DNA of 64,000 bases from Acephala macrosclerotiorum (lineage: Eukaryota > Ascomycota > Leotiomycetes > Helotiales > Mollisiaceae). Shown in pieces: positions 56,156 through 64,000 of this stretch. A model generated the notes under the pieces. That model was not told the origin of the DNA. It saw only the letters and a program-made list of their open reading frames with translations, and did not search any database. The DNA is taken from assembly GCA_014904845.1 (NCBI GenBank), contig MU119301.1, positions 1 to 64,000 on the forward strand. The letters run 5' to 3'. Position 1 is the stretch's first letter. Each line of letters begins with the position of its first letter. The translations under genes were made by a program, and so were the position numbers.

Positions 56156-57486
56156 TTATGTGAATTTCGTGTGGATAATGTCTGGATTTTCGTGCCAGTC
56201 ATCGACGCTGACCCACATCTGCTGTCTGTTAGCTTCACATACTCTAAAAATATATAATATCATGCCTGCATACCTTCCGGAATGTGCTTAAACCCGCTAG
56301 AATACTGCCTCCAATCCAAGTCGAGTATTTTCTCTCTGGAGGGGCAAAGATCTTAATTCTCATGTCCTTAACCGCTAGTCTTTGTACCTCGTGCAGTAAC
56401 CTGTCTCCGAAGCCCTTTGTTAATGTGCTACCTCCTGATAAGACGATGTTTCCGAAAAGCGATTTTCTGAGGTCCAGGTCTGTTCTGTTGATCGCGTCTA
56501 CAACAATTTGATGTATTCCAGGATATTCGAGGCCAATGATTTCGGGGTCAAAGAGTATTTCTGGAGCGCGGAAACGTTCTGCACCAATCTGCACAATATT
56601 AACAACCTGCTCAGGGACAGTGCTTTAGTGGGCTTACCTTGATCTTATTCCCGTCTGGCAGAGCGTATTCCACTACCTTGCCATCCATCTTGCCTGCTGC
56701 CCCAGACCATTCTTTCTCTTCCTTTTTGGGATCTGATGCCACATAGCTGACTTTCTCCTTGATCATCCTCACCACTTCCTTTTCAGCACTTGTATGAAAG
56801 ACGTAGCCCGATTTCCGTAAAAGTAGTTGCATATATTCTGTAACGTCTCGTCCAGCAACGTCTATCCTTCGTATCGAGCTTGGCATAGCGAAACCTTCGT
56901 AGACTGGTACAGCATGTGAAACTCCATCTCCTGCATCGAGTACTATTCCTGTTGTCCTACCAGAGGCGTACAGGGAGAGAACAGCTTGGATGGATGTGTA
57001 GATTGCGGGCACATTGAACGTTTCGAATAGGATTTGGGCGGCGGTGTCGCGGTTACTTCGTGGATTGAGAGGCGGTTCTGTTAATAAGACTGGATGCTGC
57101 AGATCAAAACATTAGCACATTTCCCTCGCATTCTCCAAATTAAAGTCCAAACCCTCCTATCCCAGGAGCAAGAAGCTTACCTCTTCGCTCAGAGTCTTGA
57201 GTCCTTCTCCGTATACCCACTCCCATATCCTCTCCATATCGTCCCAATCCGTCACAATGCCATGCTCTAGAGGATAATTGATCTTTAACAGCCCTCTTAA
57301 CTCCTGTGCTCTCTGTCCAATAAACACGTCGCCCTCTAATGCGCCAGCTAGCACTCGCAGATGTTTCGGCCGGCCGACGAACGAGGGAAAGAAGCATTTT
57401 GGAAGATCATCTCCTGCAAATCCTGCACGTATGGTACCAGAACCGTTGTCGAGGACTATGGGTGCGTTGTGGAGGGTGTCGGCCAT
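56156..57486 (-). CDS. ARP1: Actin-related protein Arp1 (centractin, dynactin subunit)
   Basis: Exons 57486-57181, 57096-56638, 56588-56274 and 56218-56156 join in phase 0 throughout to 380 residues, the Arp1 length. The actin-fold nucleotide loops are present: [20 protein letters not shown] (residues 11-30) and [40 protein letters not shown] and [17 protein letters not shown] also match, and the last exon [20 protein letters not shown] is the Arp1-specific tail. Arp1 forms the short filament of dynactin that links dynein to cargo; in filamentous fungi it is needed for nuclear distribution (the ropy/nud class). The tiny 3' exon (20 codons) is easily missed, and without it the ORF would seem to end at intron 3. 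Confidence 0.95.
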
Positions 57487-60411
57487 GTTTGAGGTAGGGG
57501 GAGCTCCCAGAAAAGCTCTGGCGCGTTGAATGAGGAAGCGCGACGGAGGGAATCGAGGATCCGGCAGTCGAGAAGAAGGAGGAGGGCCGATTAGGATTTG
57601 AAGGTGGAGGATGCGTGTTTGTCGTTGAGGGTTCTTAATGTTTGCGCGTTCTCAAAAACCACTTGCACGGACAACGCGCTGCACACTCAAGGAGATTTAA
57701 GCTACCCCTGTAACATTCAGGTGAGATTTCCTAATTAGTACGACACCTCGTCTTCTCACGATGAAGCTGCTCTAAGTCACCAACGTTATCTTTCAGAACT
57801 GAGGGACGCTACCTATAATTTTACTGCTTTATATATGAGTACTTCACTTCAATACTCTTAGTGGCGTTGACCAGCAACGATATTGAGCGGCGCCAGATGC
57901 AGCTCTTCATCATTCCCCTGTGTGGCCGTCTCAATGTTCCTATGAGCTTCCTTCAGACCGGTCAAGAGCTTTTATTTATGATTGTTATATGAATTTGGCT
58001 TAGAATAAGTTCAATTCATATATCTTGCTCTTTCGTGGCTTAATGTAAGATTGTATTTGCCCAGCACGGGTCACCTGACTGTGCTTCTCATTTCTTCCTT
58101 ATCAGGATGCTACTGAGGAAGTGGCTGCTTGATTGTTTACAGTGATCGAGTAGCCTGGAGCTCTGATCCTCTTCTCGTCTCGTCATCAACACTGGTGATA
58201 GACTGGGCAAGGGACTGGGACATCGGTATGGCAGTATGATACTCTCCACAATCAATTGGAGGTTGGAGAAAGTCTCAGCTCAGCCCCTTCTTCTCCATTC
58301 ATTTCGGGGTTTGTCTATGCAGTTTTGTTGCATGTCGAATCCCCTCGGGATCTGACATCCTCTGCGTGTGGCTCCACCTGATTCATTTCTTCGGTGTTTG
58401 CTTTGAGACGCAGATACGGTTGGAGGTACTTTCTGACACACAGCAAGAGAATCTGCCTCGTCGCTGTCTTCTACGAAAGTCCCTCAGCTTCGTATTCTGT
58501 TCGATTTCTTCTCTGGAGCTCAAATTTGCGCCGTCATGTTCACTGGCTGAGTGATACTCTTTATTTCCAAATTTCCATCCTACGGAATTCCATCTCCAAA
58601 TATGTTCATGCTTCAAAATGTCCTAATTAGGCAAGGGCATTCTCCTCCACATGATCGCCAAGGAAATGACAACAATCTACCACAAGCATGGCATTACACT
58701 TGCTACTTCGTCACAGGCATAATAGTTACGCCAAGAAAGACCAGGGCAGGGGGGTAAAAATGGCTGTGATCGTACCAAGGTAAATCCCCCCTGCTCTGGT
58801 CGTCTTGGCGTAACTATTATGCCCGTGACGAAGTATAATGTACTGAAACTACTTCCCCATTTCGCTGAAATATACAGGACGCAGCTACGTCCATGCCCGG
58901 CAGAGTATGGCATTTCTTTTCTAATGTCCGTTTCATTTATTTCCTTCTTTCGGCAATCTCAAGCTTTAAAAGTCCCATCGAACGAGGGACATTTTCCTCC
59001 GCATCATCACCAACAAAGTGACAAGCACCCTCCTGCCACTCTCCTCGTTCACACAAGTATTTTGTCACACCGAAATTCTCCCCTCGAACCCCAACTTACA
59101 ATTCTTCCGTACAGGACATCCAAGCTTTCTTCCCCAGGCTGGAAAATCATCACGTAATACAACCCCTCCCCTTACACCTCCCCCGCATCCCTGCGCCAAT
59201 TTCTCTTACGGCATCGCAGCTTGCCAAACCCTCCACAGCCTCACCCTTTTGCACCAATCTACCTACCATTTAACACCAAATCCCTTTCATTTCACACGGG
59301 AGAAAGACTTTTTGACACATGTTGCATTGACTGGTTGATGATCCGTCGGTGATGGCTAGGCGATGTAACACAAAATTCAAATATTGCACGTCGTAGACTA
59401 GGGATTCGCCCTTCTCCTCGGGGTCTGAAAATTTGGAAAGGGGGTTGTGGTGGCTGGCACCGGTAGGCGGAGCTGGGCGTTTGGGAGATGTGACGGTGTT
59501 TGAAAGAGTGATGTGGTGCGAAGTGCCTGAAATCCGGGGGACCTTCAGAGGTATTTGAGTCTGTGGATTTGATTCTGTAGTTGAGCGTCGACTCGAATGA
59601 AAGTTGAACTTTGTCCGGTCGTTACTGAAGTTCCCTCGCAAATTCGTCCAATTTTAGGACATTGGTGCTGTCCTGTACTCCTTGAGAATTTTCACTGGGA
59701 GATATGGTCCTAGAACCTGCTAAAGAGTACCTTGACAGCTGTTGAAATCACCTTGTTGACTTCAATTAATCTTTCATGAGTCAAGTCACCATCGACACCA
59801 TGGTTCAGAGACGTTTGTTTGAAGTTGATATGATTACTCATATTAAGTAGTAGCTACTGCGTCGCTATGCAATAATCCTTCTTTCTCCAAACCAATATTC
59901 TATGCAGTACAAAAAAACATGACAATAAATATGCCGGGTATAGTTTTCCAAAAAAGTGTTGGGGTATATATAATCGCTCGCTGTGTCACCAGGTTGACAA
60001 AGGAAGAGATCAAAAATCACCAGGACGGCCTCTGGAATCTGCCAGCCAGTACCGCCTGAGGTCCCAAAGCTTTTTTTTTCTGTTTCCGAAGCTCCCCAAC
60101 CAAACCGAAAACCATGCAAAATAAGATCTCTACCCTTCCAAAACATGAAGAGGATCGTGAACGCCGTTCTGATGCAAATCGCTGAGTAAACTTTTTTTTC
60201 TGGGTTTGGTTACGCTGTAAGAGGTGAACCGAAGGTCGTTAATCATCGTCGGTGATGAAGAGCAGGAATCAAGAACCAACCCGTTCGATGTCCCGTCATA
60301 CCGTCAGATCAAAACCGTGAAGTACGCCGTGTCGCTGAGCCCTTGTTAACAAATAAGATGTGATGTGTATCGATGGTCTCGAAACGCTCAATAGCGTGGC
60401 TATTGAATCGT
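57487..60411. other. 2.9-kb gene-poor region with a foldback element
   Basis: Starts with the ARP1 promoter and ends with the 3' flank of the Par32-type gene, which contains T-runs near 60069 and 60190. Apart from the foldback element at 58704-58835 there is no convincing gene. Confidence 0.4.
58704..58835. mobile_element. 128-bp foldback (hairpin) MITE with TA target duplication
   Basis: Left arm 58706-58754 begins CTTCGTCACAGGCATAATAG; the right arm ends at 58833 with the near-perfect complement. The arms are about 49 bp with about five mismatches and a loop of about 30 bp. TA dinucleotides at 58704-58705 and 58834-58835 fit a TA target duplication. As RNA or single strand it would form one long hairpin. 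Confidence 0.75.
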
Positions 60412-60858
60412 TTAGTTTCGACGTTCAAAGGTAGAGCTGAGGCGTCCAAAGAAGTTGGGTCGTCTTACGCTTCCATTGCTGTCACCAGAGCTGGTAGAGT
60501 CCTTGCGACCAGATGATGGACGCTCAGTGGCCCAGTTTCCTGCTCCTCCTCGGCCGACGTGCCAGACAGCGCCTTCGTGCGCTCTTTGCTCTTGGGTGCT
60601 TTGGAGTGCAAGCTCTTCGTCGAAGGAGAAAATGGCTCGCTCAGATGGTGCGTGGATGTTGCCCGCACCACCTCGGCCGGAGCTGAACTTGGATGAGGAT
60701 GTTGGGAGGCCATGTTCGAAGAGAGAGGCAGGGCCCTTGGCTGTGCTGCCGTTGGAAGTCTTGGGTGCCTTGAAGGTGTTGCCTGCTCCTCCTCTTCCTG
60801 TCCTTGCGTATGAAGAGACGGTTGGGTGTGGCTCAGTGACTTGGTAGTGGGGAGGCAT
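60412..60858 (-). CDS. Par32/DUF3602-type GRGGAGN-repeat protein
   Basis: 148 residues in a single exon, ATG at 60858. The motif GRGGAGN occurs three times (residues 21-27, 61-67 and 102-108), the hallmark of the DUF3602 family that includes yeast Par32. Par32 is a TORC1-controlled phosphoprotein that inhibits ammonium transporters Mep1 and Mep3 under good nitrogen supply. The family is small and disordered, so function by analogy is tentative. The C-terminus (RRPNFFGRLSSTFERRN) is basic. Codon use is strongly biased, suggesting high expression. Confidence 0.85.
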   Translation of the reverse strand: MPPHYQVTEPHPTVSSYARTGRGGAGNTFKAPKTSNGSTAKGPASLFEHGLPTSSSKFSSGRGGAGNIHAPSERAIFSFDEELALQSTQEQRAHEGAVWHVGRGGAGNWATERPSSGRKDSTSSGDSNGSVRRPNFFGRLSSTFERRN

Positions 60859-62702
60859 TTTGATGAGGTTGATGTTGATGAGTTCGAGTCGAGATGTAGG
60901 GATTTAGCTATGAAGCCCTATGAAAGATGACGTAGGGTTGCTTGGAAGATGCTTTGAAGAGTTGAAGGAAGAAAGCTGTGATGTTATTGCTTGATGGTGA
61001 GTGATGAATTGTCTGGGGTAGCAAGTTTTGAAGGAAGGCTCATTTCTTATACCTATTTTGCCTTCCCCTCCTAGTCGTGTCATCAGGAGAAAGTCTTGCA
61101 CAACTCTTCGTGAGAGACTTTGCAGTTAGAGGAACAGCCTCGTTGCATCCAGGGACTAACAGTGGTCGTGCCGAGTATTGTCGCACCTCATTGGTTGACC
61201 ATTAGTCACAGCACGGTCAGGTGTTGCCAGGCTTTAATTCTATTACCCCCAGGAAATTGATGGTAGGCTCGTTCTAGCATTGTTTCGTGCTTTCGTCAGC
61301 GCTCCTGGCGTGTTCGTGATTCCTGGCGGTCCTTGCGGTGAGAGCTTTTCCTGCTCGAGATCCATGGCATTACTCACTGAAACCCCTGGTACCCCCAAAG
61401 ACCTCATTCGAGATTGCCTCACGCCATGAGCCGCCCAGATGCACCCAGGCTTCGTACATCGATTCTTACACATCCAAAACCATGTTGTACTGTAGTCATG
61501 CAGTCCCGGCATGTCGTCGTCGGTAACTCGATCTCGACGCTGCTCGCAGTCTCACTTCTCCCAGACACTCGGCCCACCAACCAGTAAACTTTGTGAAATC
61601 TCTTCGCTGCTTAAAATAGCTTTGGATTTTCAGGTACCAGGTGACTTTCGCTTGCTTCTGGAACATCCGCCTCTATCCGGGAACACTAGCAAGCTTTTTA
61701 GCATGATGTAATTTTCTGGGGAAAGCTGGTTGAGCTCGATGACAAGTTGACCATGCCCAGCCCGCCGGCACACTTAGAAATATGGGCCTCCAAGTGGCTG
61801 ACACGAAGAGATTTTCGGATGGTTTTTTCGTCTGCCCTTGGTGGAAATTATTGAATGAACAATTGATCGTTGATGTTGAAATTCTCATGCTAATGCGTTG
61901 ATTGTTGGGCTTCGCTTTCGAATTCTCTATTAATCTAAATGTCGTCTCGATCCTCCTGAGCTTGCAATTCCAAGATGCAACTGTAAAGAGAGACATCTGT
62001 CTCTTCCCCGCATTGCGGCGATGTCGTGCAGTCGGGGGGCCGGCGGTGAACGACACTTCGAGACCGAGGTCTCAAGGTCATGAGGCATCGTCGTACAGGG
62101 CCGGCTGATAAAGACGATGGCTGGAGACAGTCCTTCGCGCCCAGTCTTGCCTATGAAGGAACGTCGCACTCGGTCATAGGGCGACACGCTCTTCTAGACA
62201 ATATGAGAGGAATGAGAAGCCTAGCGGCAAATGTCTGCGCCGCCCCAGAGTTGCACTTTCTCAGACATTGGGCGAACTTCCCAATTGCTTCCTTTTCTCT
62301 GCTGAGATGGGAAGACGGTCGCACCTCCTCTGAAACATCTCAACATCGATATCCGTCGGCATCTCCGACTCGGAATACTGGACATGATACAAAGTTGTAC
62401 AAACATGAGAAAGAGGTTTCGGTATGGCTTGCAGCTGAGTAACATGACCTCCTCTTGTGGCTCGCTGTGATTGGTCCTTGACCACCTAACGCGTTTCTCG
62501 GCGCGTAGCGGTACGTACCTCGAGCTCCCTGCCCCTCTTTCAGCTGAACGTCTCAGTACAGCCGCAATAACGTCGCCCTTCGGTTCGCTGAGACATCAAA
62601 TCTTGGTGAGGATATGCTGATCATTCGTCACGACAACGGCTGTGCCAACCTGCTGAGCTTAATTTAGCGACCAAAGGTCACTCGACCGGGCATCCGGCGG
62701 CT
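60859..62702. other. Intergenic region, no gene resolved
   Basis: Promoter and leader of the Par32-type gene up to about 61150, then about 1.5 kb with only short frames on both strands (longest 120 codons at 62080-62442). Nothing recognised. Confidence 0.4.
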
Positions 62703-63514
62703 ATGGAATATTTGCCACCCGTCACAGAACCTCATGATCCCATATTTGTTCCGTATATCGGAGATCGCGAGTATGACAGACTAGAATTTGTCTCCTATCC
62801 CGCTCGAAGAGGATTCAACCTTGATCAGCTACTCCAAGGCCACTTTCAAGGCCACACCGCGGATGAGATCGCGTCGTTTCTTCAGGTCTAGCCGTACTTT
62901 AGGTTCATACATGAATTCCTTGGTGTAAAAGCACAGAAAGAAGGCTTTGTGCGCTCTAATGATGAAGGACGAAGTGGATTACGACAGCGAAGCTCCCTGG
63001 GATTCTACATGTTCTTCATCAAGGAGTCGTGGCGGAAAGGTCTCTTCCTGAGTACACTGAAGAATATGTCAGGAACCGAAATCAAGGCCTTGCTGATTGT
63101 CTGAGTCTTGAATATCATGTGTAGGAAGAGCTTTCCAGACAGCCAGCTAATCCGCTGCCACCAAAAATCGCATTAAGTATTCAAGTGCTTGCAATAACAT
63201 TACAAGTTGGAGCGACTCGGCTTTTGATGAGCAATGCAGCTGGTCGGCTTGCGTACAGGAATCAAGCACCTTGGGAGAAAGAGCTTCATTTCAGACTTAC
63301 TCGCAGTCCGTTCCTCACAGACCGGATGGTTAAGCAAGGCTGGTGTCCAATCGTCATAGACCAGATTCGAGCTTGGTATAATGTTGTAGGTCAGTATTAT
63401 GCCAGCCTACTTAGTCCATCGTTGAAGAAGCTCGATCATAGTATCTGTACTGAAGATGATGAAGACTGCAACCTCCCTGTCGCCTTGCGCGAAATTTGGC
63501 TGACAAGACGATGA
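62703..63514 (+). pseudogene. Broken N-terminal half of a HET-family (heterokaryon incompatibility) protein
   Basis: The frame from ATG 62703 reads PIFVPYIGDREYDRLEFVSY, then GFNLDQLLQGHFQGHTADEI and SFLQ, a pattern typical of the region before the HET domain in large fungal HET proteins. It meets TAG at 62889-62891 where relatives have Trp (the following residues YFRFIHEFLG continue in frame). A one-base frameshift follows near 63046, then a second TAG at 63122-63124, again at a conserved Trp. The third piece reads KIALSIQVLAITLQ and ends with GWCPIVI and GQYYASLL, family landmarks. The HET domain itself should follow but is absent, so the gene is truncated as well as interrupted. Confidence 0.7.
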
Positions 63515-64000
63515 GCAGTTGGACTGATGGTTGGGGTAATCCTGATTCGGTACGTAGCCCATTCGTCCCTTCCACCTTTCATCGCAAATCGAACTCGAAA
63601 GATCAGCAACGAGTCCTTGCACCCGTCTTGACAAGATAAGCTGTAGCAAATCAAGTTCGGAAGAGATGTCTGCACGAGCATGCCTTCACTCAATTGCCGT
63701 CTGCACCAATCGCAATGAAAGTCGGCGCATCTCGAGATGAGTTTTGAGAGCAAACGTGACGTCAAGAAGAGAGTAAGAGAGAAACCGAGGGTAGAGGATC
63801 CGAGGGGGGACTTAGCGATGCTTCTTCTCGAAAAGTGAAAGAAGCCCTCATCACCACAGTCCACTCCTTCCTCTCCAGTAGAGATGATCCTAAACGCACT
63901 GACTGAACTCAACTGAATATCTTTGTCTAACAGAATTCTCTACCGCTGTGTCGTGTCAAGAAGTTTGTTTCGGCCATCACGGCAAGTTATGATATGCCCG
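63515..64000. other. Sequence downstream of the HET relic
   Basis: No continuation of the HET protein is recognisable; a minus-strand frame (63912-63436) overlapping the relic has no recognisable family. The window ends here. Confidence 0.35.

Noticed and set aside
59270..59641. Minus-strand frame with Cys pairs (CNMCQ...C...C)
   Set aside because: It begins with TTG, lies in the gene-poor region, and no zinc-finger family fits.
1..64000. tRNA, 5S rRNA, CRISPR and telomere repeats
   Set aside because: A manual scan for T-loop signatures (GGTTCRANNCC), 5S internal boxes, spaced direct repeats and TTAGGG runs found none that fold or repeat correctly; tRNAscan-SE or an Rfam search would settle this.

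Overview
The window is nuclear DNA of a filamentous ascomycete. Genes are broken by short introns (about 45-70 nt, mostly GTAAGT/GTATGT...CTAAC...YAG) and sit on both strands. The gene set is typical of Pezizomycotina: NDC1, RTT106, a Pep12-type syntaxin, ACH1, CIA1, ARP1, an RGS protein, a HET-family relic and a GRGGAGN-repeat protein. The overall look suggests Leotiomycetes/Helotiales, but that is inference. No rRNA, tRNA, CRISPR or bacterial-type element was recognised. Exon joins were worked out by hand from splice signals, reading phase and family resemblance, so most genes are given as whole spans with exons listed in the evidence.

Region by region. 1-331: a MITE-like element with nested inverted repeats. 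0.9-13.6 kb: dense housekeeping block with a tail-anchored Siw14-type phosphatase, RTT106 (-), a syntaxin (-) divergent from NDC1 (+), ACH1 (+) and a nuclear-looking unknown protein (+). 13.6-16.3 kb: sparse, with a second MITE (TA target) and a possible small minus-strand gene. 16.3-28 kb: an MHYT-domain membrane protein (+), a large disordered protein (-), CIA1 (+), and an RGS-domain ORF with a second ORF only 66 bp downstream (-), probably one spliced gene. 28-33.5 kb: 5.7 kb without a convincing gene. 33.5-41.5 kb: a 1129-residue unknown protein (+), a POF1/NMNAT-like nucleotidyltransferase (-) divergent from a steroid 5-alpha-reductase-family enzyme (+), and an aquaporin with a long N-terminal extension (-). 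41.5-49.3 kb: a 7.9 kb gene-poor stretch holding diverged tandem repeats with coding-like pieces. 49.3-57.5 kb: a secreted Ser/Thr-rich wall-type protein (+), a Tcp11/Sok1 protein with an IQ motif (+), and ARP1/centractin (-). 57.5-64 kb: gene-poor, with a 128-bp foldback element, a Par32/DUF3602-type gene (-) and a HET-family pseudogene (+).

The genes do not form a metabolic cluster. They are mostly conserved cell-biology genes (nuclear pore, histone chaperone, endosomal SNARE, dynactin, cytosolic Fe-S assembly), with signalling genes (inositol-pyrophosphate-type phosphatase, RGS, Tcp11/Sok1, MHYT, Par32) between them. Two compact divergent promoters (6526-6846 and 38189-38478) may co-regulate their flanking pairs. 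The gene-poor stretches carry the mobile-element and decay signals.
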